Assembly (NCBI GenBank): GCA_963513935.1
Contig: OY740773.1
Coordinates: forward strand, 104,083,291 to 104,147,290
DNA: 64,000 bases
Direction of reading: 5' to 3'
From: Aphrophora alni
Lineage: Eukaryota; Arthropoda; Insecta; Hemiptera; Aphrophoridae
Shown here: positions 22,301-35,522 of the stretch, piece by piece
Numbering within the stretch: the stretch's first letter is position 1
How the letters are laid out: each line of letters starts with the position of its first letter
Program-made: the position numbers and the translations under genes
Notes under the pieces: generated by a model
Database searches by the model: none
What the model was told of the DNA's origin: nothing
Seen by the model: the letters and a program-made list of their open reading frames with translations, nothing else

Positions 22301-25300
22301 TAAATTTTTTATTTTATTGTATATACAGGGTGATTCATGACGTTTTACCAGCGCTTTCTGAGCTCATTCTATGCAGTCCAAAAGAAAGAAAAAACTTCAT
22401 ATAAGTATATGTCTTAAAAGGCTTTGGTAGCTAGTTACAGCTAACGAAATATTTTGCCCTGATTTCTAATCCTCTATTAAAATATAGTCTTGGTGAAATC
22501 TATGGAATGTAAATTTGGTGATTTTATAGGCAATTTTACCTGAAAAATTGTAAAAAGTAGGTTTCAGGACTGTTTCTTCAGTAGTGAATAAGAAAACTAG
22601 GGTAAAACTCAAATCATTGGGGTTGAGAAACATACTATTTAAAGTTCGTTATGAAATAACTTTGTTAAATGCCTGATGTACTTGTAAAACTTTTCGACAA
22701 AACTTCTAGACAATTTAATTCTGTACAAATTAGTATAAGATAAGGTAAAAAATAATCAGATAAAACGGAAAATATTCTTTTTTATTTTAAACAAAACTTA
22801 TCAAAGTGTACTGAAAAGTTACAAAAGTTGTAATGAAACTATAAATTTATTAGCTGATATTTAATTGCCTGGTAAATTAACTCACTAAATGTTATAATAG
22901 ATTATCAAAACTTTGTCCTTCTACTTTATATACATTTTTCTGCAAGCTTGTGGATCGCACATGTTGCTCTTTGAAATTCTACAGGGCTGGTCTTAAGTTG
23001 CGCAGTGACATACATAATGTGGGCTATTAATTCCTCACAGGTATGAACTTTAGTTTTATAAACAATATTTTTCATCCATCCCCAAATGCAAAAATCGACT
23101 GGTGTCAGATCTGGGTTGGCCAGGATTGGGGACCGCAACTACCAATCCAACAATCTGATAAATATTGATTCAGGTGGCCTCCACTGCTAGCGAGAAGTGG
23201 GAAGATGTGCCATCATGCTGATAATAGTTTTTCTCATAAACTATTGGAGAAACAGTTTTCTGAAACCTATTTTTTACAGTTTTTCAGGTCAAATTGCATA
23301 TAAAACCACAAAATTTGTCCCTTAATTTGGGTCCCAGGGATTTAAGCAAGACTAAATTTTACCGGAGGATTAAAAATCAGGGCAAATTCTTTCGCTAGCC
23401 ATAACTAACTACCAAAACTTTTTTGGACATATATTTGTATGAAGTTTTTCTTTCTTTTGGCCAGCAGAATGAGCTCAGATAGTGACAGTAAAACTTTGTG
23501 AATCACCCTGGATATACCTTTCAAGGTCAAATGATTTGTCAACAACTACCTCTATATAAGTAGTAAAATATTCTAGTTTAACATTTATAAATGAAAATAA
23601 TAACTAGTTTCATCTTGACAATAATATTCTTCTAATTTATTCAATCTTTATACTAATAACAATGATAACCCTTATAATTTTTATTCCTCTAATTACTAGC
23701 ATTTTTTTATCTTTTACAATGACTATAACAACATCATTCTTTCTGAGGTATCAGTTCTGGTCAATTAAAAATACATTCATGGGTATTTAATTTCCTATAT
23801 TATAATATATTTTACTAAATAGTTTTAATTAAGTTCTAATCAAAGGTCAAAAGGTTTCAGTTTTGAATAATCAGTTCACTTTAAAATTATATGTTTAATA
23901 AATTTGTTAAAATTTTTTATATCACTGTTCCAAATTACGAAAAGTTTATAAATAATTTAAAGTTAGTGTTAATTTCAATAGTATCCCAATTAAAATACAC
24001 AGTGGAATCTCGCTAAGTCGAATCTCAGGGGAGAATGATAAAAGTTTGAATTATTGAGTATTTTAAATATTGAGGTTCAGCGTATTAGGGTTTGATAGCC
24101 TTCGATTTATGTAGCTTAGGTTGGGCTAGACTTTCATACTGTACTTATCTTTGTTTTTCAAAATTGTCGAAAGAGTGTTGGCTGGTATCTCGAACGGGTT
24201 TAGCATGTCACATTTCTTTTCATCACTGGCGTTAACAGCTTCTATAACTTCAGTTTGTCTTGTTAAGTTAGCTGCTCAAGTAAAAAAAAAACTTAACAAA
24301 ATACAATTTTATCACAATACATATATATTTCCAGTCTTACACAATAAACCATAATTTTAATAGTCTTCAGTACAATATTTAAAAATACATTTATTAAAAA
24401 AAGTTCCAGCAAATTCCCGACTTTAATGCAAATAAGTGATCCACTTTCACAGGTGGGATGTCCATCAGGATTTTCCCGTCCTCTTGCTATTTTTCAGTCC
24501 TTTTATTTGATGCACTATTCATAATTTTTTCCTTGTGTTTTAAATATGTACATAACATAATCAGTAATATTCCAAAATCTTTCGTTAACTGCGAATTTTG
24601 TTTTAATACCCTTTACCACTTCATGGATTGCCGCTAAAGTTAATCTTTTGTACTCTCGTTTCGATATAGACTTGGTGGAAAACACAGTTGAACATAAAGT
24701 AGAACACTGACTCACAACATTAACTTGTAAAAAAAGACATAACTTTCTGCAACAACTTTGTTGCAAATTAATTGACAGGTCCTTGCAAGGGAGAAAGTGA
24801 CTTGACAATTCAGTGCAGTCTAGACACACAGACATCTACAACATAGTACTTGTTGACAGCACTGTAGCGAGAGAGGATGCCCTTGTATTTTCCATTTTTG
24901 TCCATTCGCAGGTGGTGCATCCCATAAAAGAAGTTATACTGATTGTTTCACAATGGCTATATTACGGGCTGATTTTCAACATTTTCTTAATGAATTTTGT
25001 TGGTTTTAACTTCGAATTATCCAAAAGATATTTGATTTACTAACGATTTTTCTCTTAATGTCAAGGGACCGTAATAAAAGTTTGAATTAGATAGGTTCGA
25101 CTGTACCTAGAATAGAAATGTCGTTTATTTTACAGCTGAAAGAAATGGGGACCAGTGTTGGAAGCTTGAACAAGGTTGCTAATTTGTTCTTTATTTTGCG
25201 TTGGAATTTTTTGCACTGTGCTGCTAAGTTTCTACCCGAGCTTACTGTTTTAACATAATTTTAGGTATTTTGTATTTACTCAAACATGTATAATTTCATT

Positions 25301-28300
25301 ATAAATCTTTATAAACATGTCAATATCTAATTATTTCTGGTCTAACGATTCCAGTTGATATACAAATTACAGGTGTATCCTATTCTGAAGACACATATAG
25401 TCTTTGTGTTCTCGTAATTTAACTCTAAAACTGATAAAGATTGTATTTGCAATTCAATTTGTCCTACTTAAACTGGTAATGTTAGGATTTCAAAACATTT
25501 GTTTACTAAAATGGGTAGTCACCTCTTATTTTTACTTTGTCACATATACAATCCTGATAAGTAGGTCTATTGAGAATGTGCTGTGTCAAAAATCCGTCAT
25601 GATTCTTGTTTCCCTGAACTATTCTAATGAAGAACTGAGCTATATTGACGGCTCTTTGGCAACGTTCAACTGTCTCACTTTCTTCCGACAGGTTCTCTGC
25701 CTTAGTCTAATCTGCCTAGTGATCGATTAACCTTGATTTTCTCAAGCCTTGGCATATATATATCTGAGTATTTCCTTGTGCATTTGATGATTGCAAGCTC
25801 AGCGGTTTACTAACTTTTTGTATCTTGTCACAACAATTGTTTATCCTCTATTAACTATTGTGAGGATTTAGAATAATTCAAGCTTAACTATATACCTTAT
25901 TCTCAATACTAGCTCTAAGTTTTTTTATTTTTTAATTATTCCAAAACTAAAATTATTTACTTGTTATTTTGGAAATGGGTTTGAATCTGTAATATATGAA
26001 TGAAAACAGTAGAATTGATTTTGAGAAATTATGTATTTCATTACACTTCAATAACAGATATTTCGGGGTTTTTACCGAAAATGGACAAATCAGCTGTTTT
26101 AGTGATGGCAACTAATACGTTGTATTTGGGCCCGTTAGCAAATTTTGATTAATATCATTGAGAAAATTGTAAATAATTTCTTATGAACAACTACCCACAA
26201 TCGTCCTGGTCATAATACAATACAATCCACCCACATACCACATTTTATTTTAAAATTGTGCTCTATAATATGTATATATTTGAGAAAATAAAAATAAAAA
26301 AATAATATTTTTAAAAGATTACAACTTCAATTTACAAGTATACATTTTACTACATCTTTCTAAGTCGAACGATTCTCCTGTACCTTTATTTCCGAATTTT
26401 TTTTATCCGAATTTGAGGTGCTTTATCGGAACACCCTATATAATAATATTTTTCTTACTCTGAAACCTGCTAATATTAATTGTTAAATAAATCAATTTTA
26501 TTCCATTACATGTTATTTTATGTTTATAAGTATTCACAATTTAAATTAATTAGTTTTTAAAAAACTTGTATTGTGTTAGGCATTGACATAACTTCCATAA
26601 AATAGTTTGTAATTTTATACAGAATAATTAAATTAGATAAGATTAATGTATTTTTGATATGTTGTGTAATAGGCTTTGTTTCGTATCTTCTCTATTATGT
26701 GATTAAACAGAATGTAATAGGTTTTCAGTTTACATTAATTTAAATATCCAATGTATTATTATTTCGTGATATAATAATATTATTAATTAATGAATATTAA
26801 ATACAATTTACGATACTTATGAAGCAATATTTAATTATTAGTTTAATATGCATGGAAAATTAGTTTGGTTATAAAAATGTTTTATCTCGTATAGCTGAAA
26901 AGATGGAGTAATCTTGTCAAATTGTCAGTTTTTAGGGTCAATATTTAGAAATCTCAAGGAGTTTTACTTAAGAATAAAAATCTAACTTGCGGAATTGCTT
27001 CATAATATCGTGTAAACAAAATAAGTAAAGATGTTTAAATATTGATCATTTATTATAACAATAAAATTGTTTACATATAAGAGTGGATAAAAATGGCTCG
27101 TAAGAGGATTGTTAGATAATTTGGCCTTAAATGAAAAATTTTACTTTTATATATTTTTTTCTTCTTTCTCAAAAAAAATATATTATCCGAAATATAGTTA
27201 AGTGGATAGTAGGTAATAAAAAGTTTTGTCAATTAATTAGAAAAAAATCAGGAAGGTGTGGCAACAAAAAGTACAAGATGTTCTTCCCTTTATTGTATAA
27301 CGGGGAGGGGGTAGATGTTTTCTATGCAATTGTTAAAACTGGGGAAAACAAATTACAAGTACAGTAGAACCCCTCAAACTCGACATAATGTGGACTTTAA
27401 GGTTGTCGAGTTTGGGGGTTGTCGAGTTTTAGGGAACTTTGGTATTTAATGGTTAGGTTTGCAACAAATACAATACTCAAAAATTTTAAATAACTGTACA
27501 TTTATTGATTATCAATGATTAAACGTTTATTGCAAAAAAGTCCCTGCCTGACAACAAAAAAATAGTGTGTTCAATCACACATTAAAATTAAATTTATCGA
27601 TCGGTCAAATGAGATTTAAAAAGTGTTGGCCTTGTACAATAGGTTTAGTAAACTAAAAAGACCTATCCTAATATGCTGTAATAAAATTTACAGTAAATAA
27701 CAGACAGTCCATTAAATATTTTTAAAGAAAATCAATTTTAGATAAAAAAAAAAAAACATTAGAGCAAAGTTAGCATTGTTTGAAAAAACTTTTGATTGAT
27801 ATTTGTTTTTCATTTTCGACTGGACGTCTGGCAGCTTCATCTCGAAGTCGCCGAAGAAAAAGAATGTCCATACCAAACACGGTCCAATACAAATGCTATA
27901 AATTGAACTGCTGATCGCATATAATTAAGAGTCGGGTCATTTTTCTCACAAAACTTGAATCATAGTTCTACGACGCTTCGTTGAATAATTGTTATGACAA
28001 AAGACTTGCCGCTTACTTTAATGGAATCGGTGCTAATGACCGGTAGCATCCGGGTGGTTAGGCGCTTGGGTTCACAACAATATGAATGTTTTGACAACAA
28101 ATATTTAGGGCTGTCCCGGTCTACCTGGACCCTTTATCTTTAACTTTGGCCTCTACTATACAGTAGGATTAGAAAGTGGCTAGACAAAGGAGCATCCCTC
28201 ACAACTGTATAAACAAAAGTAATAAGCCTCAACCTCCGGGCATCTGGCAGGCGCACATGGCGTAAAACAATGCAGTGAATGACCTTGGAAATCCCATGCT

Positions 28301-31300
28301 CCTTGTCACTGGCCCTGTCGAGTTTGACGGAATGTCGAGTTTGAGGGGGTCGAGTTTGAGGGGTTCTACTGTACTAGTTTTCCACTTTTTTAGAAAACTT
28401 TCTATATGTAATTTTTTATTTTAATTCCATACTTTTCGAATGGTTTCTTCTTTGAACTTTTTCTAATGGCTATATTTTGGAAAGTACGTTTTTTCCTAAA
28501 AGAATTACAATTAAATGTTTTATTTTTTGTCAAATTATCTAATAAGAAACCTATTGGAGGTAATTTTTCTTTCATTGTTTGTAATTAATTTTGTTTTGTT
28601 TCTATTTGGGGGGTTTTTTTTGTAGATGTAATTACGAAACAATTGTCTTAGACATTTTTTCATTCACTTCGAAGAATGACTCCAAAAATGGATAACTTGA
28701 CCTAAGCTCCCTGCTTCCGAAACTACATGACTCCCAGCTATCTTAGTCTGTCATCTAGGTATTCTTTCTAATGGTTATAATTTCTGTCCAATTTTAAATT
28801 AAAACAAATAAAAGATTCTAACATTTAAAAAAAATTCTATTATATGCTATTGAATAATAAGTTTATTATGTTTTAAATGACAGTATTTGTTTACAGGACT
28901 TGGCAGATTGGGATAAGATGAAATCAGATGAGAAATATTTCATTTCTCACGTGCTAGCATTCTTTGCTGCATCCGATGGTATTGTTAACGAGAACTTAGT
29001 TGAAAGGTTCAGTCAAGAAGTTCAAGTGACAGAAGCGAGATGTTTCTATGGTTTTCAGATAGCCATGGAAAATGTCCATTCAGAGATGTACAGCCTCCTA
29101 ATAGACTCTTACATTCGTGATCCTGCTGAACGGTATGGAAGAGATTTCTTTTTGATAATTTATGTATTATAAATAGCTATTTTAACCCTAGTTGTAAGGA
29201 GTCCAAGTTATGGAAATAAGTCTTAAATAAAATTATTATCAATATTACCTTCTAACTTATACTGCGTATGTAGTATAAAATTATGTGATTGGTTAAATCC
29301 CCGGAGTCTAGTTTTTTCGGAAATACCAGTTTTGAAGTCTCCGAGTCCAAAAACGTAGTTTTGGAAATGAGTTTTGTGTAATACGACACAAACAAGTAGG
29401 GAAATTTTACCTGCGTAAGACATAAACCAAAATTCTGATTTTCTAAAAATCAGCCCTACCGATTTCATTAAAATTTTGTAGAAATGTGCATATTAATGAG
29501 TCAAATCAGTGTGTAAAATAAATTTGTCATACAGAAATTATTGTCAAAAAACAAAAATTATCTTTGGTTACAAAAGTAATAGAAGTGAAAGTAAGTATTA
29601 ACTGTATTGAAATATATAAATATTTTTCAACCCATTTTCTTTAAAACATCTTTTTGAATTGGAGTTAAAGAGAAGGCTGAAGAAGAAGGTTGAGGAGGAG
29701 GGGGGGGGCAATCGCACAAACTAAGAAAATCACATTCATTTAACTTTTCATTTTACAGAGAGTTTCTTTTCAACGCAATTGAAACAATGCCTTGTGTAAA
29801 AAGGAAGGCTGATTGGGCACTTCAGTGGATTGCTAGTGATTCTGCAACATTTGGTGAACGAATTGTTGCTTTTGCTGCAGTCGAAGGAATCTTCTTTTCT
29901 GGTAGTTTTGCTTCTATTTTCTGGTTGAAGAAGAGAGGACTTATGCCAGGATTGACATTTAGTAATGAATTGATATCACGAGATGAGGTAATTTTTAGTA
30001 ATTTAGTTTGTCTGTAAAATTAATGCTTATATGTTAACCATTTGAGTTTTTTGTAACCACTAAACCTAGCTGATGTCAAGAAGGTAATAATATACACAAT
30101 TACAAGGTTCAGAAAACTTGTGTAACCGATTGGAATTGATGGAAATAATAAATTATTGTAAAGAATAGTATTTTCTCATCTAAATACATTTAATAATTAT
30201 TTGAATGTGTGTATATTTTCTGACCAAGCGATTTTTATTTAAAGAAAACCTTCAGGCAAATACAGTTTAGTATATGTAGACAACTTAAGCTTTATTTTGT
30301 AAGTTTCGAACCCGATGCTGTAAAACTACATGTTGCGATTTCTTACCAACATTTCTATGGGTTGGTTTCCCATTGTCGTTTTCAGCTGCTATACTTCACT
30401 CTTTATAATGTTTTTCTGTATTTTTTATATATTTTATATTAGTTCATATAATTTATTGTTTTGTAAATCAATATTTCTTAGTAATATTGAACATAGTAAT
30501 ATTACTTTTGTCATGGCTGGTCCTGATGATTCAGATTTTGATGACTTTGTACACAGGATAATGAACACAACATTTTCAAGTGATTATAACTAATTATAAT
30601 TTCTATTTTATATTTCCTTTGTACTTTACAGTCCTAGTAACTTTTTTCACAAGTCAAAAATAAAATATTGATTACCAAACAGTATAGCTCGTGTTGTTAT
30701 TCCACGTTTTGTGAAAAGTAAGACAAATAATAGAGAACATTTCTTATAATTACATTTATTAACAATTTTTCTACTTTTTTATTACAGTAGAACTTGGATA
30801 ATTCAAAGCTAAAGGGACCAATGGAAAAAATCAAATTATAAAAGTTACATTTTTTTCTTTTTATTTTTCAAGTTTTAGTTTCTCAAAATGCTTGACATAA
30901 TAATTAAAGTGTATATGTATATTATATAAGCTTTATTTTCATAAATCATAAGTTAATGAAATTATTATATTATACACAGTAACTTTATACACATATGTAT
31001 ACACTAAATCAAAGTTTGACAAAGTATTGTGAAATGTCTGATTGCTTTGCAGAATTAATACTTTTAAGGTTTGCAAAATCCTCAAGTATGTTTAGAGAAT
31101 GAAAATAGCTTTACTTACATTGGTTTGTCCTTTAGTGTATCGCCAAAACTCACACAATTGCCTTAAATAATAGAAAATGGTAATGTCTTGTACTAAACAT
31201 GTGATTTACTCAGAGACATTGTGATCAGTCGCACAAACACAAATGACTGACAAACAGAGGCACAATAGATTTAGACTAAGCAGAGCATCGATCGACAGAC

Positions 31301-34300
31301 TACCTAGAGAATTCTCGGAAGACGTTAGCACGCCTGAAATTAGATTACATATACAAACTAAAGCGGCTAGGCTTTTATCCCCGGCCAGTGTCCTATTCAG
31401 TGTACCTTATAATTCTCAGAAGGCAATCCCCTTTACAGTACAAGATTTTATTTTTAATGTTTATATAATAACTTCGAATTATCTATTATTTTTTATATAT
31501 TGATATCATATAAAGTTCAAAGGACCAACTCAAAACTTCGACTGAACAGCAATTTCAAATTAAAGACGTTCGAATTATCCATGTTCTACTGTTAATAGCT
31601 ATTTACAAGAAACAATTTGTAGTACACTTATCAGAAGAAATCAGATCTGTTTTTTGCAACGTTTATACTAATACAAACTTAATGTGTATCGATTTTGACG
31701 ATATCACAGTTGTTGAGTGAATGCTTTCTTTATCTGATCATTTCCAATACTTTCATCTTGATCGAATAAATCTTTAACACAAACTCTCACAATTAGTACT
31801 TTTATTTATTGAAACAAGTTTCAAAGGATAAAGTTGTCATCTTCAGTGATGCACAAACTACAATAACTAAACTATATTTGTTATTGTTATTTGTAGTATG
31901 GTTTAGTTATTTGTAGTATGATTTAGTTATTTGTAGTATGGTTTAGTTACTGTAGATGGTGATTTTGTTGTTGAAATGCGTTTGAATAAATAAACTTACT
32001 ATTTGTGTGTGGCTCTGAATAGATTCTCGAGAATTAATGCAGGATATAGGCATTTGTTTTTCCTCCATGTAAAGATTTTCTCCTACATTTGCATCTTACA
32101 TTTGTGCACATTAAGGGTTTTGGAAGAGGAGAACCCAATGATAAGATATTGAATATCACCAACTAGGATTAAATTCAAGATTTATAAGACAGACCTCAAC
32201 CTGCTAAACTAATCCTGGTTGTTATAACTACTTATTCATTTTACGACTGATTACAAACCAGAAAGAAAATCCTTTTAATTTGCTTCCGGTATTATTTGAT
32301 GTGTCTGAACTTAATTTTAAGATCTATACATTTTTTGTTTGTTCAGGGTCTACATTGTGACTTTGCCTGCTTGATGTTTAAACATTTATTACAAAAGCCC
32401 AGCGAGGAGAAGGTTATCAGTATTATCCGTGAGGCAGTTACCATAGAACAGGAATTCCTTACTGAATCATTGCCTGTAAATATGATTGGTATGAACTGTG
32501 ATCTGATGAAAAAGTATATTGAATTCGTTGCAGACCGACTTCTTTTTGAATTGAATTGTCCTAAGGTGAGATTGATATTTAAGTATTTTTTTCCATTTAT
32601 TTATTGATTACATGTTATGTAAAAACATATTGTTTATAAATACTCGTAACGTTTACAATTTTGAGATCTTTATATTAAGATATATTCGATTGGAAAAATG
32701 GAATAGTTGCAAGTAAAATGTGATTAATCAATAAATGTATTAAAATTATAAAAGATTTTATTACATGGATTATTTGCGTTCAAAGACAATAAACTATAAT
32801 TCAAAAGTTAATTGTAGACAGACAGAATTTCAAAGTTGTTGAACTAACAGAATTATGTATGTGTGTGATTAAAACACAATTAGAAAACTTATAAATGTTA
32901 TTTTAAGATTTCATAATTATAATAAAATTAAGTCATTTTGATATATCTAATGAAATTAAGAAAAAAATATATTTTGTAAAATAATTGGTTGGAAATAGTT
33001 TTGTCACAAATCAGAGTGTGTGATGATACAATCAAAAAAACAAATAGAAGGAAAGTATGTAGTGGGGAAATGCATGATCCTAGATATACAAAAATACGGA
33101 CTAATAGCGAATGGGTCTCCGAGAAAAGTAGTTCTGTTTTAAGAACGCTTGAACTCCATCATAAACTGATTGCTTGATCTTCCAGAGCTATGATCGATGC
33201 CCATTGTAAAATTCAGTACTGAATAGAGTTTTTTAACTTTGAAATTTAAACTGGAATCAGTGAAAATTATCCCTTGGTAGCCTATGAGTGTAAAATTGAG
33301 TTTTTTATATTTTTAACATAACATTTAACTATTAAACTTTTTACTTTTAGAAGCTAAAACAAATAGCTTTATAAATAAAAATCATGTAAAATATAATAAA
33401 AGGACTTTTGTAAGGAAAACAGTTAAAAATAATTTAAATAAAGAAAACTATCCTTTCAAAGAATTTGAGTAAAAATGAACTTTCAGTTGCAACTTTATAA
33501 GTAGTATGAGACATTTTTTATCAGTGAATTAAATAAAAGAAAGAATGAACTCTTATTTGAAATTTGAACTTTATATATACTTTTAATATTAAAATGTTAG
33601 TCATTTACAGCAATCTTGTTTTATAATTTGTACAGGTAGAGTTAAGCAAACCGCTTAAGAAAATATGTATGTTTAATATATATAAATTTTTGGTTAATAA
33701 ATGTATGTATTTCACAAGTTTTTCATGATCATTTTTCATATATAAGTACATTTTCCCGAAATTCACAACCCTAGTAAAGAGTAAAATAAATAAGTGTTTG
33801 TGCTTTTCTCACAACCTGGCGCCTGACAATTTTAAATAAATTATTTCCAGTAAAAATTAAAATCAAAGAAACTCAACCCTTCTGGGTTTAATTGTTAAGG
33901 CCTTTTTTTATCAATTAAAATTATTACATCCTGGTTGTTTAATTGAAAATCTTTGTTTCTCTGTGTTAAACAAATTTAATTCTGCCTGCTAACAATTTAA
34001 TAGTGTATAACTTTTTCACTCATAGTACCGATTTAAAAGATTGTAGCGGGAATAGCTCAAAAATTTTAAATTACGACCATAAGAATAAAACTCTTAAATT
34101 TTGGTTTTCTCAAACATCAAAAATCTTTGTAAACCAATGTAATCCCAAACAAAATTTAATTTCTATTCCTTCTACAAATACTAATATTCTGAATCATATC
34201 TTTTTGCCAAATTTATGGTTCTAACTAGAGACATATAGAGTAACCAATCTCCCATACTTAATTTGGTTGCAGTTAGGTGGTTTGTTTTTTTATTTCTTAA

Positions 34301-35522
34301 TATTAATAATGCCCTTATAGTTTTTGTTTTGTTAGTGAACAGATAATTATACAGTAAAAAATATAAAACATTATTTTTATATTATTAAAGTTTGCAAAAT
34401 GTATTTTTATAACAACAATAAAGGTACCATGTTTTACACTTCTGAGATTTTACTCTATCATCATATCCTTCTCTCTTCCGAGGTCGTTGACACATTAATA
34501 TAAAATATAAATACAACATCCGTTTCATGTTTGTACAATAGTATGATCCCTTATATGTATCGTACTGTAAAGTATATTCACGGAAAAATAATGTTGGTTG
34601 TTTCAGTAATATATGTTTATTGTTTTAACTCCTCAGCAACATCCATATATCATTTTTTCATCCATACATCAAAGATTTTAAAAGCATTTACCGAAGTGAA
34701 ATATTGAAGATAGTAGGTCAAATTAAAGTGAGAACCACCTAATTAAAGTCGGAACCATTTTAAAACCGCTACATGTAAAGTAAAATGTATAGATGCTGTT
34801 GTTGAGGAGTTTCAAATATACAAAAGAAAAATTTTAAACGATAAACACCTGTTATTGAATGATTAACTTAATTTTGCATTGAACATACTTTTAGATACAG
34901 CTATCAGTATCAAAGATAAGAGAATCTCTGATAGACATTGCTGTATGTATGTATAAACATGAGACGACAAGTTGTCCTCGGGCAGTCACATGGTAGTATC
35001 TTATTCGTCATGTGTTAAGTCTTGTATTTATGTTTTATAGTAATGTCTTGATGACCTCAAAAAAATATAAGGATCTGATGATGGAGTAAAAGTTCTGAAA
35101 CTTATCAAAGAAGTTTTAAACAAACTCAGGTGACAGAGATAAAACAGGGTAGATTCTACAGAATGTTTGGAATACTTAAATAAGAAAAATTATTTTTTAT
35201 TTTTGTGTGTATAGTTAAAGATATTATATTATATATAATGATAATCAATTAATTAAAAATTATAAAGAAATTGACATCTTATAACAAAATAATGGTAACA
35301 TTTTAAATATCATCACACATAAGTTTTTTATTTTGTCCTCTCTACATTTGTAACATTTGTTTATTACAGATTTATCTATCGGAGAATCCATTTGATTTCA
35401 TGGAAAACATTTCATTAGAAGGGAAGACAAACTTTTTTGAAAAAAGAGTTGGAGAATACAAGAAAAGTGGCGTAATGGATCAAAAGAGTGACAGTGTATT
35501 CGCCACAGAAGTAGATTTTTAA
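19219..35522 (+). CDS. RRM2: Ribonucleoside-diphosphate reductase small subunit (R2), complete, seven exons
   Basis: Small subunit of class Ia ribonucleotide reductase; it houses the diiron-tyrosyl radical used by R1 to reduce NDPs to dNDPs in the cytosol. Exons 19219-19305, 19407-19505, 21436-21624, 28897-29132, 29759-29987, 32347-32565 and 35370-35522 sum to 1212 nt, that is 403 residues plus TAA, with every junction in phase. Iron ligands are Asp152, Glu183, His186, Glu246, Glu280 and His283; the radical tyrosine is Tyr190 in HSEMYSLL. Each sits exactly 13 residues after its human counterpart. A KEN box lies at residues 11-13. The C-terminus is ATEVDF; the terminal Phe of R2 docks on R1. 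Introns 2 and 3 are 1.9 and 7.3 kb. The insect name RnrS would fit equally. Confidence 0.98.
19407..19505 (+). CDS. RRM2: RRM2 exon 2
   Basis: 33 codons of the variable N-terminal region, flanked by TTCTAG and GTAAGT; no conserved motif, placed by phase and splice sites. Confidence 0.8.
19506..21435 (+). other. RRM2 intron 2, no recognised element
   Basis: AT-rich, no ORF of interest. At 20.16-20.72 kb a TTAA-bounded stretch was checked for piggyBac-type ends without success. Confidence 0.5.
21436..21624 (+). CDS. RRM2: RRM2 exon 3
   Basis: 63 codons. [20 protein letters not shown] and the [13 protein letters not shown] block mark the start of the conserved R2 helical bundle. Confidence 0.97.
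22326..23510 (-). mobile_element. Tc1/mariner-superfamily element in RRM2 intron 3
   Basis: Ends CAGGGTGATTCATGA and (minus strand) CAGGGTGATTCAC; longer subterminal complementarity is seen (AGCTCATTCT/AGAATGAGCT; AAAGAAAGAAAAACTTCATA-type blocks). Minus strand keeps the transposase C-terminus: [13 protein letters not shown] near 23210 and [20 protein letters not shown] (23060-23115), matching the QQDGA..H / SPDLTPLDFFLWG family. Several stops. TA present at the left border. Confidence 0.8.
24000..25103 (-). mobile_element. pogo/Tigger-type element, degenerate
   Basis: Ends CAGTGGAATCTCGCTAA and (minus) CAGTCGAACCTATCTAA, both followed by an AATTCAAACTTTTAT-like block in inverted orientation. 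Minus strand [20 protein letters not shown] at about 24590-24660 resembles the pogo helix-turn-helix. TA follows the right end. Confidence 0.7.
25104..27361 (+). other. RRM2 intron 3 stretch without recognised features
   Basis: Very AT-rich. A 108-codon plus-strand ORF at 25404-25730 has no family resemblance and looks like chance. TTCGAATT-type words near 26.4 kb may be another decayed pogo end. Confidence 0.4.
27362..28371. mobile_element. pogo/Tigger-type element with TCGAGTTT subterminal repeats
   Basis: Near-perfect inverted ends CAGTAGAACCCCTCAAACTC with TA on both sides (27360-27361, 28372-28373). The word GTCGAGTTT or its complement recurs about three times inside each end. The interior is GC-richer from 27.8 to 28.34 kb, with short protein-like stretches on the minus strand but no intact ORF. 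Confidence 0.88.
28372..28896 (+). other. End of RRM2 intron 3
   Basis: No feature seen apart from the intron 3 acceptor TTTACAG. Confidence 0.5.
28897..29132 (+). CDS. RRM2: RRM2 exon 4
   Basis: Carries Asp152 (FFAASDGI), Glu183, His186 and the radical Tyr190 ([13 protein letters not shown]). The final CG joins A of exon 5 to make Arg204. Confidence 0.98.
29430..29580 (+). repeat. Dispersed repeat shared with about 5.25-5.42 kb
   Basis: Both loci hold TACCGATTTCATT, GAAATGTG, ATTAATGA and a CAAAAATTATCTTT/CAATATTTACCTT-like block in the same order. Confidence 0.5.
29759..29987 (+). CDS. RRM2: RRM2 exon 5
   Basis: From [20 protein letters not shown] to LISRDE, with Glu246 in [11 protein letters not shown] and Glu280 as the final codon of the exon. 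Confidence 0.98.
30330..30593 (+). other. Unrecognised ORF in RRM2 intron 5
   Basis: 87 codons, hydrophobic first half, then an acidic [17 protein letters not shown] stretch. There is no splice partner and the function is not recognised; probably chance or a transposon fragment. Confidence 0.15.
30785..31591. mobile_element. pogo/Tigger-type non-autonomous element
   Basis: Ends CAGTAGAACTTGGATAATTC and (minus) CAGTAGAACATGGATAATTC; left border TA, right border TTA. No transposase seen inside. Confidence 0.85.
31887..31949 (+). repeat. 20-bp tandem repeat, three units
   Basis: TTATTTGTAGTATGGTTTAG repeated three times with one substitution. Confidence 0.9.
32347..32565 (+). CDS. RRM2: RRM2 exon 6
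   Basis: Opens with [11 protein letters not shown] (His283 ligand) and runs through the YIEFVADRL helix. 73 codons, phase 0 at both ends. Confidence 0.98.
32566..35369 (+). other. RRM2 intron 6
   Basis: AT-rich; no transposon ends found. At 35071-35104 there is a GGAT CTGATGA ... GAAAC motif like the one at 58.31 kb. Confidence 0.5.
35370..35522 (+). CDS. RRM2: RRM2 exon 7 (terminal)
   Basis: [20 protein letters not shown] followed by the flexible tail and TAA at 35520-35522. The last residues are ATEVDF rather than the vertebrate LDADF. Confidence 0.98.
   Translation: MYLSENPFDFMENISLEGKTNFFEKRVGEYKKSGVMDQKSDSVFATEVDF

Noticed and set aside
25404..25730. 108-codon plus-strand ORF in RRM2 intron 3
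   Set aside because: Low-complexity hydrophobic composition, non-ATG start, no homology that I recognise.
31820..31870. Second hammerhead candidate (minus strand CTGAAGA ... GAAAC)
   Set aside because: No pairing stem I or stem II could be found; it is more likely a retroelement 3' tail motif.
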